Source: Exilibacterium tricleocarpae (GTDB taxonomy: Bacteria > Pseudomonadota > Gammaproteobacteria > Pseudomonadales > Cellvibrionaceae). From it: DNA of 64,000 nt. This document shows positions 56,010-64,000 of this stretch, in pieces (the stretch's first letter is position 1; every line of letters begins with the position of its first letter). The translations under genes and the position numbers were made by a program. The stretch is taken from NCBI RefSeq assembly GCF_007004655.1, contig NZ_ML660089.1, positions 248,001 to 312,000 on the forward strand, in the 5' to 3' direction. The notes under the pieces are model-generated. The model was not told the origin of the DNA, searched no databases, and was given only the letters and a program-made list of their open reading frames with translations.

Positions 56010-56315
56010 ATGGCAATTTCTTCCAGCATATCGGCTGATGGAAACGAGTTAACTATTGCAATTGAAGGTCGGTTTGATTTCAGTGCTCACCAGGACTTTC
56101 GCAACTGTTACGAGAGCCTGAGCAAGGTCCCCACCTCCTACCTGGTAGATATGCGCGATACCACCTACCTGGACAGCTCCGCGCTCGGTATGCTGTTGTT
56201 GTTGCGGGATCACGCCGGTGGCGATTCGGCCAGTATAAAAATTGTCAATTGCAGCCCGGATGTCAAAAAAATTCTGACGATTTCCAATTTTGAGCAGCTC
56301 TTTTCCATTCAGTAA
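56010..56315 (+). CDS. hsbA: STAS-domain anti-anti-sigma factor HsbA-like
   Basis: A 101-residue STAS domain: ELTIAIEGRFDFSAHQDFRN and YLVDMRDTTYLDSSALGMLL, with the expected phosphorylatable Ser56 after Asp55. In Pseudomonas aeruginosa HsbA, a Ser at this position is phosphorylated and dephosphorylated by HsbR, and HsbA then binds either the anti-sigma factor FlgM or a diguanylate cyclase. The order here, hsbA-hsbR-hptB, with all three parts present, supports the same role. It is followed by hsbR after 53 bases. Confidence 0.88.
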   Translation: MAISSSISADGNELTIAIEGRFDFSAHQDFRNCYESLSKVPTSYLVDMRDTTYLDSSALGMLLLLRDHAGGDSASIKIVNCSPDVKKILTISNFEQLFSIQ

Positions 56316-56368
56316 GTTTGTCTATCACTGTCCGGGTGAGCCTGTCGAGTAGCACGTGGGAGTAAGGT

Positions 56369-58090
56369 ATGGCAGAGGCAGATAAAACCGGACTCAAGGT
56401 GCTCGTCGCCGACGACACCGACACCGATCGCATGATCCTGGAGTCCATTGTCAAAAAAGAGGGGCATCGGGTGATCGGCGCGCGGGACGGTCTCGAGGCG
56501 GTGGAGGCCTACGAGCGCGAGCGCCCCGACATTGTGCTGCTCGATGCGTTGATGCCCAAGCTCGACGGTTTCGGCGCCGCGCGGCAAATCAAGGCGCTGG
56601 CCGGCGAAGAGCTGGTGCCGATTATCTTCCTGACCTCCCTGACCGATACCGAGTCACTGGTGCAGTGTCTGGATGCCGGCGGGGATGATTTCCTCTCCAA
56701 ACCCTACAACCGCTTTATCCTGCAGGCGAAAATCAAAGCGTTTTATCGCATGCGGGAGATGCACGCCACCATGTTGACCCAGCGCGATCAGATTGTTCTG
56801 CACAATGAGCATCTCCTGCAGGAGCAGACGGTTGCCAAGCAGGTGTTCGACAATATTGCCCACACCGGCTGCCTCGACGCCAGCAACGTCAAGCATTACC
56901 TGTCGCCGCTGGCAGTGTTCAACGGCGACGTGCTGGTGGCGGCGGTGAGCCCGTCGGGCAGCATGATGGTGTTACTGGGCGACTTTACCGGCCACGGCCT
57001 GCCGGCGGCGATCGGTGCCATGCCGCTGGCGACCACGTTCTACGGAATGGCGCACAAGGGGTTTTCGCTGACCGATATCCTGCGCGAGATTAACCAGAAG
57101 CTGAAGAACATACTCCCGGTGGGCGTATTTTGCTGCGCCACCATGGTGGATATCAATTTCCGTACCCGGCGCCTGAAAGTCTGGAATGGCGGCTTGCCGG
57201 ACTGTTTTCTGCGCCGCAGCGCCTCGGGTACCGTGGAGCCGATCCGCTCGACACACCTGCCTCTGGGCGTGCTGTCCAATAAAGATTTCAAAGACGACTG
57301 CAAACACTTTGAGCTAAACCTCGACGATCGGCTCTATATGTGGTCCGACGGTATCCACGAGGCCCGCAACCAGGCGGGTGAGATGTTTGGCGAGGAGCGC
57401 CTCGAGGCCGTCTTTGCTGACAATGTCCAGGCCGACCAGTTGTTTGAGGACATATTGAATCACGTGCAAAGCTTTGTCGGCGAAGGGGAGAAAGACGATG
57501 ATCTGTCGCTGGTAGAGGTGCGGGTCGACACGCCGGAGAACATTCAATCCAAGGGTGTCGACGTCAACTATGTAGTGGATCGGGGGTTGCTGGAGTGGAA
57601 CCTCGATTTCGAGGTCGAGCAGACCAGCTTTCGTTACCTCGACCCGCTGCCGGTGCTGCTCAATATTTTGATGGAAGTGCCCGGGTTGCGGCAGCACAGC
57701 GGCAGTCTATACACTATTTTATCCGAGCTGTACTCCAACGCCCTCGAGCATGGGGTTTTGGGTCTTGATTCGGCGATGAAAGAGACTCCGGAGGGCTTCG
57801 GCGAGTATTACAAACTGCGCACACAGCGCCTCGAGGAACTCAAACAGGGATTCGTAGGCTTTCGTTTTTACCTGGCCACCTCACCGACCGGCGGGCGCCT
57901 CACCGTGCAGGTCAGAGACAGTGGTCCGGGTTTTGATCACGACGCAAAAATGGCTAACGACCACACGCTGGAAGGTTACTCCGGCCGTGGTATTCCCCTG
58001 ATCAAAACCATGTGTGAATCGGTTAAATACCTGGGCAACGGCAACGAGGTCGAAGTGGTGTTTGTCTGGGATAATGATGATGATCGTTGA
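56369..58090 (+). CDS. hsbR: HsbR-like response regulator: receiver, PP2C phosphatase and serine kinase domains
   Basis: 573 residues. The receiver has Asp59 in VLLDALMPKLDG and Lys in LSKPYN. The SpoIIE/PP2C-type phosphatase has FNGDVLV, LGDFTGHGLPAA, MWSDGIHEARN and DDDLSL. The C-terminal anti-sigma-type HATPase is complete: N box LSELYSNALEHGVLGL, G1 VRDSGPGFD and G2 YSGRGIPLIK. The protein can therefore both phosphorylate and dephosphorylate its STAS partner, controlled by phosphorylation of the receiver via HptB. Its paralogue at 43646-45415 lacks a functional-looking kinase domain. GGGAGTAAGG lies upstream of the ATG. Confidence 0.92.
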   Translation: MAEADKTGLKVLVADDTDTDRMILESIVKKEGHRVIGARDGLEAVEAYERERPDIVLLDALMPKLDGFGAARQIKALAGEELVPIIFLTSLTDTESLVQCLDAGGDDFLSKPYNRFILQAKIKAFYRMREMHATMLTQRDQIVLHNEHLLQEQTVAKQVFDNIAHTGCLDASNVKHYLSPLAVFNGDVLVAAVSPSGSMMVLLGDFTGHGLPAAIGAMPLATTFYGMAHKGFSLTDILREINQKLKNILPVGVFCCATMVDINFRTRRLKVWNGGLPDCFLRRSASGTVEPIRSTHLPLGVLSNKDFKDDCKHFELNLDDRLYMWSDGIHEARNQAGEMFGEERLEAVFADNVQADQLFEDILNHVQSFVGEGEKDDDLSLVEVRVDTPENIQSKGVDVNYVVDRGLLEWNLDFEVEQTSFRYLDPLPVLLNILMEVPGLRQHSGSLYTILSELYSNALEHGVLGLDSAMKETPEGFGEYYKLRTQRLEELKQGFVGFRFYLATSPTGGRLTVQVRDSGPGFDHDAKMANDHTLEGYSGRGIPLIKTMCESVKYLGNGNEVEVVFVWDNDDDR

Positions 58091-58181
58091 GCTGATGGCC
58101 GTGGCGGGCAGTGTGGGGTGAGTCGCTACCGCGAGCTGCCGCAACCCAGTATCCTCAGCGAGAGCGCCAAGAGAACCTGTA

Positions 58182-58520
58182 ATGAGCACCGAAATCCACA
58201 TCGATAAAGACACCCTCATGACCCTAAAAGAAGTCATGGAGGAGGAGTTTCAGTTGCTTATCGATACCTTTCTCAGCGATGCCGAGCAGCGCCTGGCGGC
58301 GTTGCGTGACTGTCTGGCCCGTGCTGACAGCACCGGTCTGCGGGCCGCCGCCCACAGCTTCAAAGGCAGTTGCAGCAATATTGGCGCACCGCTGATGGCA
58401 CAGTTGTGTGCCCGGGTGGAGGATGCCGCGGTCGCCGGCGAACTCGACGGTCTGGCGCCGGCACTGGATGCGATTGAAGCGGAGCATAAAATTGTCGTTG
58501 CGGCGCTCGGCGAGTTGTAG
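58182..58520 (+). CDS. hptB: histidine phosphotransfer protein HptB
   Basis: A 112-residue four-helix Hpt protein with phosphorylated His58 in RAAAHSFKGSCSNIGA. In Pseudomonas, HptB carries phosphate from hybrid kinases to HsbR and so controls the switch between swarming and biofilm. It follows hsbR after 91 bases. The closest hybrid kinase in this window already has its own Hpt domain, so the donors of HptB are probably encoded elsewhere. Confidence 0.9.
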   Translation: MSTEIHIDKDTLMTLKEVMEEEFQLLIDTFLSDAEQRLAALRDCLARADSTGLRAAAHSFKGSCSNIGAPLMAQLCARVEDAAVAGELDGLAPALDAIEAEHKIVVAALGEL

Positions 58521-58754
58521 GCGATATGTCGAATGGCACGCCCGGAAGTTGGCATGCTGTGAGTTCGCAATAGCGCAATGCGGAGTCAGACAGCATCGAG
58601 AGGGCCACTCCCCGGTGCGACCAGCACCGCCCGCGGCTTATTGCGAGCCTGCTTCTCCCTCACAAACCGGTTTCGTTGACCGGGTATTGTTTATCCAGGT
58701 TTAACCCGACCTTATCAGTCAGACTTCGCCATCATTGCTGCGGTGTTGTTAACT

Positions 58755-58770
58755 TGGCATCCGCTTTGCA
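58755..58770 (+). promoter_or_regulatory. sigma-54 promoter of fliK
   Basis: TGGCATC-CGCT-TTGCA: GG (58756-58757) and GC (58768-58769) are 10 bases apart. It differs from the RpoN consensus only in the two bases after TGGCA. The start point would be near 58781, about 40 bases before fliK. It lies in the 301-base gap after hptB, which holds nothing else I recognise. Confidence 0.85.
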
Positions 58771-58821
58771 AAGCTCCAGGTGCTGATCATCTTTAATACT
58801 GAACTTGGAACGTGAACCACC

Positions 58822-60174
58822 ATGAGTAGCAGCCCCAATTTGATCAAGGATTTCATCTCTACCCCCGCGGTACCCGCCGCTGGTGCCGGCCAGGAGGCCC
58901 GGGGACAGCGGCCGGGCGCCGATGACCCGGCTTTCCGCGAGGTGATGGCGCCGCGTCGCGAGGCCAAGCCGGCTGCCGACAGGCGCCCGCGGGCGGACTC
59001 TGAGGCGCCCGCTCAAGTCAAAGGCGACGCCGGCAGGGACGCGCGACCGACCGGGCCGGACACCGAACAGCCGCCGTCTGAAGCACCGGCTGCCGATCCG
59101 GCAGCGGTGACTGCGACAACACCGGGTGGTGCTCCGGCACAGCCCGGTCTGACAGCGCCGGCAGTCGCTCAACCACGGGTGCCCGCACCGGTTGGGAAAC
59201 CACTAAGCGCAGGGTCCGCCCCGGGGGTAACCGGAGTTGCTATATCGAGCCAGGCAGTCGGCGCGATGAGGCCCGGGAGCGCGACAGGCACCGGTCTGCC
59301 TCAGACCGGTAACGTTTTGCCGCCCGGCGCCACAGCGGGTGGCGACAGCGACGCTGAAGGTGAACATCGCCAGGCGTCGGGGGCCGCGCCCCCCGCTGCC
59401 CTGCAACCGGGTCGCCGCTCGCCGCTCGCTGGCGCTGCGATAGCGGACGGCGGCACCGCGACGGCGGTTCCGAACTCTGCCCAGATGTCGACCCACACCT
59501 CGACACCTGTTTCGACCCAGTCTCCGGGTCAGCTCTCCAATGCAGACGTGGCGCAACCGCCGGCGGCCGTCAAGCCGGGTCAAGAGGTGACGCCGATACT
59601 GTCCGGCGCCGGCGGTGAAGCCGCCGACACCATCGACACCGATAGCCTGCAGAGCAGTCGCGAGCCGGCTCTCGCCGCCGTGGCGAAACCGGTCCAACAA
59701 CCGGCCCTGCAACAATACCAGGCGACTGCCGCGCGCGCCGGGCTCGTGCAAACCGGGGTCGATACCCCGGTGGCCGACCCGCAGTGGCGGGGTGTGGTAC
59801 AGGAGCGGGTTCTGTGGCTGGCTGCGCAAAATATCAGTGCTGCCGAAATACATCTCGATCCGCCCGAACTGGGGCCGTTGCAGGTCAGGATTACCTTGTC
59901 CCAGGATCAGGCGCAGGTCACTTTCAGCAGCCAGCACGCCAGCGTCAGGGAAGCACTGGACACAGGTTCACACCGGCTGCGCGAATTGTTTGAGGGCGAG
60001 GGGCTGAACCTGGTCGATGTCGATGTATCCGATCAGTCTTTCGAACGGCAGTCCGATCCCGGCAGCGGCGATGAGGTCGATACCGCAACCGCCGGCAGCG
60101 CCGAGGCCGAGGCTGATACCGCCGCGGTTTCAGCGATCAATACCGCGCTGGGACTGGTGGATCACTATGTTTAG
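58822..60174 (+). CDS. fliK: flagellar hook-length control protein FliK
   Basis: 450 residues. The N-terminal two-thirds is disordered, rich in Ala, Pro, Thr and Gly, as is usual in FliK. The C-terminal hook-length domain is clear (about 315-405): VVQERVLWLAAQNISAAEIH, LDPPELGPLQVRITLSQDQA, VREALDTGSHRLRELFEGEG. FliK measures hook length and switches the export gate to filament substrates by acting on FlhB. The N-terminus is poorly conserved, so the start at 58822 rests on the promoter distance. It precedes the fliL operon. Confidence 0.92.
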   Translation: MSSSPNLIKDFISTPAVPAAGAGQEARGQRPGADDPAFREVMAPRREAKPAADRRPRADSEAPAQVKGDAGRDARPTGPDTEQPPSEAPAADPAAVTATTPGGAPAQPGLTAPAVAQPRVPAPVGKPLSAGSAPGVTGVAISSQAVGAMRPGSATGTGLPQTGNVLPPGATAGGDSDAEGEHRQASGAAPPAALQPGRRSPLAGAAIADGGTATAVPNSAQMSTHTSTPVSTQSPGQLSNADVAQPPAAVKPGQEVTPILSGAGGEAADTIDTDSLQSSREPALAAVAKPVQQPALQQYQATAARAGLVQTGVDTPVADPQWRGVVQERVLWLAAQNISAAEIHLDPPELGPLQVRITLSQDQAQVTFSSQHASVREALDTGSHRLRELFEGEGLNLVDVDVSDQSFERQSDPGSGDEVDTATAGSAEAEADTAAVSAINTALGLVDHYV

Positions 60175-60418
60175 TCACTGTTTCATAATTGCCGGGCGCA
60201 GTGAGGCGAGTGATGGATAGCGTCGCTCCTGCAGTCTGGCAGTTCTAGAACAGCCGCCGGCGTCAAGCTGGCGCCGGCTCGACGCCGAGCCCCCGCGCCT
60301 GAGTCAGCCCCTCACGATTTTTTCCGCCTGCTCTCTGTTTCCACCCGCCACCTGTTTTTCGTTTTTACCCAGTCTCCGGGAGTTCTCCGTTTGACGGTGC
60401 ACGGCTGCGCCCGGGCGC

Positions 60419-60434
60419 TGGTACGGGTTTTGCT
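60419..60434 (+). promoter_or_regulatory. sigma-54 promoter of the fliLMNOP operon
   Basis: TGGTACG-GGTT-TTGCT: only one base differs from TGGCACG-N4-TTGCW. GG (60420-60421) and GC (60432-60433) are 10 bases apart. Transcription would start near 60445, about 60 bases before fliL. The rest of the 330-base gap after fliK contains a small GC hairpin GCCGGCG/CGCCGGC (60256-60278) without a T run. Confidence 0.87.
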
Positions 60435-60504
60435 TTTTATGATGATAAAGCGGGTAAGGCGCTGCAATCGGCGTTGAATCCGGGTGTATTGACGGACTTT
60501 TGAC

Positions 60505-61023
60505 ATGGCAGAGGAAGACGATCAGGCGCAGGACGACGAAAAACCGTCTGGCGGTAAGAAAAAGGTCATTGTGCTGGCCGTGGTCGGCCTGGTGCTGATC
60601 GGTTTGTCCGTCGGCGGCACGCTGTTGGCGCTGCAGATGTTGGCTCCCGAGCCGGTGGCGGCAGAGGATGGCGCGGCGGCCGAACCGGCGGCGCCGGTAA
60701 AACTGCCGGCGGTTTACTTTCCGCTCAAACCGCCCATTGTGGTGAATTTCCAGGCGCGCGGCAGGCAGCGTTTCCTGCAGGTGGAAGTGACCCTGATGGC
60801 GCGGGAAAACGAGGTGGTCGAGGCGATAGAACTGCATATGCCGATGATTCGCAACAGCCTGGTGTTGCTGCTCGGCGGCCAGGTCTACGAAGACCTGCAG
60901 ACGGCGGAAGGCAAAGAACTGTTGCGACAGCAGGCATTGGAAGAACTCCAGGGTTTGTTGCAACAGGAGATCGACCAGCCCGGAATAGAACAGGTGTTGT
61001 TTACCAATTTCGTGATGCAATAG
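60505..61023 (+). CDS. fliL: flagellar basal body-associated protein FliL
   Basis: 172 residues. The acidic N-terminus and basic GGKKK lead into one transmembrane helix (VIVLAVVGLVLIGLSVGGTL, about 21-42). A periplasmic domain follows with YFPLKPPIVVNFQARGRQRF, LQVEVTLMAR and a C-terminal QVLFTNFVMQ. FliL rings the stator units and supports torque. It is first in the fliLMNOP transcription unit. Confidence 0.94.
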   Translation: MAEEDDQAQDDEKPSGGKKKVIVLAVVGLVLIGLSVGGTLLALQMLAPEPVAAEDGAAAEPAAPVKLPAVYFPLKPPIVVNFQARGRQRFLQVEVTLMARENEVVEAIELHMPMIRNSLVLLLGGQVYEDLQTAEGKELLRQQALEELQGLLQQEIDQPGIEQVLFTNFVMQ

Positions 61024-61046
61024 CGACCACCGCGAGGTTTGACGGC

Positions 61047-62051
61047 GTGCAGGATTTACTTTCACAAGACGAGATCGATGCGCTGCTGCATGGAGTCGAC
61101 GACGGTGATATAGAAACCGAGAGCGACGCCCAGCCCGGTGGCATCAGTTCCTACGATCTGACCAGCCAGGATCGTATCGTGCGCGGGCGCATGCCGACCC
61201 TGGAAATGATCAACGAACGTTTCGCCCGTTACACCCGCATTAGTATGTTCAATCTTTTACGCCGCTCCGCCGATGTATCGGTGAGTGGTATTCAGATACA
61301 GAAATTCGGCGAGTATGTGCACACCCTCTATGTGCCCACCAGTCTCAATATGGTGAAGTTTCGCCCGCTGCGGGGGACGGCGCTGGTGATCCTGGATGCC
61401 AAGCTGGTGTTCAAACTGGTAGACAACTTCTTCGGTGGCGACGGTCGCCATGCCAAGATCGAAGGGCGGGAATTCACCCCGACGGAGTTGCGGGTCGTGC
61501 AGATGGTTTTAGAGCAGGTGTTTATCGATCTGACAGAAGCCTGGAAGGCGGTGCTGCCGATCGAGTTCGAGTACATCAACTCCGAGGTCAACCCCTCGAT
61601 GGCCAATATTGTCAGCCCCAGTGAAGTGGTCGTGGTGAGCACTTTTCAGGTGGAGCTCGACGGCGGTGGCGGCGAGCTGCATATCACCATTCCCTATGCC
61701 ACCATCGAGCCGATTCGCGAAATGCTGGACGCGGGTTTACAGACCGACACCGACGAGCGCGATGAGCGTTGGATCAACGCCCTGCGCCGCGATGTGATGG
61801 AGGCGCGAGTGGACCTCGAGTGTGACATTGCGCGTCGCGACATCCCCCTGCGTGATATTGTCGACTTAAAGGACGGTGATGTGATACCGATCGAATTGCC
61901 GGACACGCAGGTGCTGACTGCCAACGGCGTCCCTATGTTCCGAACGATTCTGGGCCAGTCCCGCGGTCATCTGGCGCTAAAGATTACCAGCCAAATAGAG
62001 CGGACCGGCACGCCGGTCGTAATGCCTGTCGAGGGAGACAACCATGAGTGA
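61047..62051 (+). CDS. fliM: flagellar motor switch protein FliM
   Basis: 334 residues. The N-terminal CheY-binding peptide LLSQDEIDALLHGV (residues 4-17) is present. The CheC-like middle domain (MPTLEMINERFARYTRISMF ... VVSTFQVELDGGGGELHITI) and the C-terminal SpoA domain (ECDIARRDIPLRDIVDLKDG) follow. It starts at GTG with GAGG upstream. CheY-P from the che cluster would bind the N-terminal peptide to reverse rotation. It overlaps fliN by eight bases. Confidence 0.96.
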   Translation: MQDLLSQDEIDALLHGVDDGDIETESDAQPGGISSYDLTSQDRIVRGRMPTLEMINERFARYTRISMFNLLRRSADVSVSGIQIQKFGEYVHTLYVPTSLNMVKFRPLRGTALVILDAKLVFKLVDNFFGGDGRHAKIEGREFTPTELRVVQMVLEQVFIDLTEAWKAVLPIEFEYINSEVNPSMANIVSPSEVVVVSTFQVELDGGGGELHITIPYATIEPIREMLDAGLQTDTDERDERWINALRRDVMEARVDLECDIARRDIPLRDIVDLKDGDVIPIELPDTQVLTANGVPMFRTILGQSRGHLALKITSQIERTGTPVVMPVEGDNHE

Positions 62052-62532
62052 CGACGACAACGGTGACGGTGAGATAACCCCGGGCGACGAGGATGTCGAT
62101 CAGGGGGCCATAGCCGATGAATGGGCGGCCGCGCTGGAACAACAGGCGGAGGTCGATGACGCCATGGGCGAGGGGGACGCCGAGGTCGAAGCCGCCGGTG
62201 AAGCGTTAGCGGCTGAGAATATCGACCTCGATGAATTTGAGGAGACGCCGCCGGGCAATGATGTCGGGGACAACCCCGATCTCGATGTCATTCTCGATAT
62301 TCCGGTTTCCATTTCCATGGAGGTGGGTTCCACCTCGATTACCATTCGCAATCTGCTGCAACTGAACCAGGGTTCGGTGATTGAACTGGACCGCCTGGCC
62401 GGTGAACCGCTGAACGTTCTGGTCAACGGCACCCTGATTGCCCACGGCGAAGTGGTGGTCATCAACGAGAAATTCGGCATTCGTATGACCGATGTGATCA
62501 GCCCGTCCGAGCGGATCAAAAAGCTGCGATGA
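62044..62532 (+). CDS. fliN: flagellar motor switch protein FliN
   Basis: 162 residues. The C-terminal SpoA domain is clear: LDVILDIPVSISMEVGSTSI and LLQLNQGSVIELDRLAGEPL, then VNGTLIAHGEVVVINEKFGI. The N-terminal 75 residues are strongly acidic and variable, as in other gammaproteobacterial FliN. It forms the lower C ring with FliM and binds FliH. Confidence 0.95.
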   Translation: MSDDDNGDGEITPGDEDVDQGAIADEWAAALEQQAEVDDAMGEGDAEVEAAGEALAAENIDLDEFEETPPGNDVGDNPDLDVILDIPVSISMEVGSTSITIRNLLQLNQGSVIELDRLAGEPLNVLVNGTLIAHGEVVVINEKFGIRMTDVISPSERIKKLR

Positions 62533-62587
62533 ACTGCCGGCCGCCATGCCGATCGAGTCGATACTGTGACAACGCTATGTTAACGCT

Positions 62588-63037
62588 ATGTTAAAGAAAC
62601 CCGTATCTCCGGGCACCCTTTACCCCGGTTTCTTTGCCGGTCTTGTGTTCGCTGCACCGGGCGGTTGGGCCCAGGCGCCGGCCGCTGCCACGGCCGGCGC
62701 GCCTGATAATGCGGCGTATATAGGGCAGGTTATGTTGGGACTGCTGGCAATTCTGGCGATTATCTTCGCCATCGCCTGGCTGGTGCGCCGCTTGGGCGCC
62801 GGTGGCTTGCTGCAGAGCGATAGCATGCGCGTGGTCGGCAGTCTGCCGTTGAGTACTCGCGAGCGACTGCTACTGGTCGAAGTGGCAGGCCGGCAACTGC
62901 TGATCGGGGTGGCCCCCGGTCACGTGTCGACCCTGTATGTCTTCGACGAGCCGGTGGTCGCCATCAAACCGGACCGTGAATTGTCGGCGTTCGGCCGCAA
63001 AGTGCGCGATGTTATGCAGCAGGGGCGAACTTCTTGA
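62588..63037 (+). CDS. fliO: flagellar biosynthesis protein FliO
   Basis: 149 residues. An N-terminal hydrophobic segment is followed by the transmembrane helix [20 protein letters not shown] (about 38-60). The cytoplasmic FliO domain has [26 protein letters not shown] and [15 protein letters not shown]. FliO helps assemble FliP in the export gate. An upstream ATG in a direct repeat (ACGCTATGTTA twice, 62572-62595) makes the start slightly uncertain. It overlaps fliP by four bases. Confidence 0.92.
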   Translation: MLKKPVSPGTLYPGFFAGLVFAAPGGWAQAPAAATAGAPDNAAYIGQVMLGLLAILAIIFAIAWLVRRLGAGGLLQSDSMRVVGSLPLSTRERLLLVEVAGRQLLIGVAPGHVSTLYVFDEPVVAIKPDRELSAFGRKVRDVMQQGRTS

Positions 63038-63966
63038 GCAGGGTGGCGCCGGATGTGCACGGCCGCGAACCCGCCGTTGCCTGCGGCGTGGCACGCAGTG
63101 GCGTGTTCGCCGGCACCGATGCGGCGGGATTGCGTGAACACCGGTTGGGCGGGCGCCGGTTCAATCCCTGGGTAGTGGTTTTTTTTCTCAGCATCTGCTG
63201 CGCACTTACCGTGCCGGCGTTAGCGCAGGAAGTACCGGCGGCTGTCGCCGCCGATGAGGCCGCACCGGCATTGCCGATCGATGGCATTCCGGGGTTGCCG
63301 GCTTTTACCGTAACCACCAACCCGGACGGCAGCCAGGACTATACGGTAACCCTGCAGATTCTGGTCATTATGACCGTGCTGAGCCTGCTGCCGGCGCTGT
63401 TGATGATGATGACCTCTTTTACCCGCATCATTATCGTGTTTGCCATACTGCGCCAGGCCCTGGGTTTACAGCAGTCGCCATCCAATCAGATTCTGATCGG
63501 GCTGACGTTGTTTCTGACGTTTTTTATCATGGCGCCGGTCTTTGAAAAAGTTAACAGCGGCGCGCTGCAACCCTATATCAACCAGGACATAGGCGCGCGG
63601 GAGGCGCTGGCGCGCACCGCCGAACCTTTTCATGCGTTTATGTTGCTGCAGACCCGTGAAACGGATTTAGCGTTGTTTATGCGCATCGGTGATATCAACG
63701 GCGTCGCTACACCCCAGGACGTACCGATGACCGTGCTGGTGCCGGCTTTTGTCACCAGTGAATTGAAAACGGCTTTTCAAATCGGCTTTATTCTTTTTAT
63801 CCCGTTTTTGGTCATCGATATCGTCGTGGCCAGTGTCTTGATGGCGATGGGGATGATGATGTTATCGCCGTTGATTATCTCCCTGCCGTTTAAGATTATG
63901 TTGTTTGTGCTGGTGGACGGTTGGGGCATGGTGATCGGTTCGCTGGCGGCGAGCTTTGCAGTTTGA
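63034..63966 (+). CDS. fliP: flagellar type III export gate protein FliP
   Basis: 310 residues. It has an unusually long N-terminus (about 45 residues) before the signal peptide-like [20 protein letters not shown] with a cut after ALA. The family signature is intact: [80 protein letters not shown]. The TTG start overlaps the fliO stop (TTGA). A shorter start downstream, such as the TTG just before GGRRFNPW, would give a more normal leader, so the start is not settled. The last 34 bases of the window after the stop hold no gene; fliQ is expected beyond. Confidence 0.94.
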   Translation: MSRVAPDVHGREPAVACGVARSGVFAGTDAAGLREHRLGGRRFNPWVVVFFLSICCALTVPALAQEVPAAVAADEAAPALPIDGIPGLPAFTVTTNPDGSQDYTVTLQILVIMTVLSLLPALLMMMTSFTRIIIVFAILRQALGLQQSPSNQILIGLTLFLTFFIMAPVFEKVNSGALQPYINQDIGAREALARTAEPFHAFMLLQTRETDLALFMRIGDINGVATPQDVPMTVLVPAFVTSELKTAFQIGFILFIPFLVIDIVVASVLMAMGMMMLSPLIISLPFKIMLFVLVDGWGMVIGSLAASFAV

Positions 63967-64000
63967 TCGGCATGGTGAACACAGCGGTGTGACAACCCGA

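Overview
The window is one long flagellar, chemotaxis and flagellin-glycosylation island from a GC-rich, polarly flagellated gammaproteobacterium. The gene order fleQ/flrA - fleS/flrB - fleR/flrC - fliEFGHIJ ... fliK - fliLMNOP, the sigma-54 and sigma-28 promoters, the HsbA/HsbR/HptB module and the full pseudaminic acid pathway resemble Pseudomonas and marine Cellvibrionales-type genomes. That placement is inference from gene content and order; no rRNA or other taxonomic marker is present.

Layout. (1) 1-2.4 kb: the end of flgK, flgL, and an antisense FliT-like chaperone. (2) 2.5-10.4 kb: two long flagellin genes, the first behind a near-perfect sigma-54 promoter and the second behind a sigma-28 promoter, then flaG and fliD. 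(3) 10.5-23.2 kb: flagellin glycosylation: pseB, pseC, pseF, pseG, a methyltransferase, pseI, a Gfo/Idh oxidoreductase, a DegT aminotransferase, a GNAT acetyltransferase (candidate PseH), an unrecognised protein with a His/Asn-rich repeat, and a Maf-type flagellin glycosyltransferase on the opposite strand. (4) 23.6-25 kb: two fliS paralogues and a second FliT-like gene, ended by a clear terminator. (5) 25.7-30 kb: the regulatory cascade FleQ, FleS, FleR. (6) 30.8-36.6 kb: fliEFGHIJ (MS ring, rotor, export ATPase). (7) 36.7-58.5 kb: a signalling block inserted between fliJ and fliK: an orphan response regulator, a REC-PAS-GGDEF-EAL protein whose GGDEF domain carries a 19-unit 27-bp tandem repeat, a hybrid histidine kinase, a response-regulator/PP2C phosphatase with an apparently decayed kinase domain, a STAS protein, cheY-cheA-cheW, a five-PAS chemoreceptor, cheR-cheD-cheB, and the HsbA-HsbR-HptB partner-switch module. 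(8) 58.8-64 kb: fliK and fliL-fliM-fliN-fliO-fliP, running out of the window toward fliQ.

Four hairpin-rich inverted-repeat elements (about 5.0-5.4, 10.5-10.7, 15.1-15.3 and 23.25-23.44 kb) sit between the flagellin and glycosylation transcription units. Their stems differ in sequence but pair in every copy, and they explain most of the larger gene-free gaps in that half of the window.

Working model (inference): FleQ, which keeps a c-di-GMP-binding LFRS motif, and sigma-54 turn on fleSR. FleS/FleR with sigma-54 turn on the basal body, hook and first flagellin genes. Sigma-28 then turns on the second flagellin, fliS and perhaps chemotaxis. The Pse enzymes and Maf decorate the flagellins. The signalling block couples chemotaxis, c-di-GMP and phosphatase/STAS partner switching to motility.
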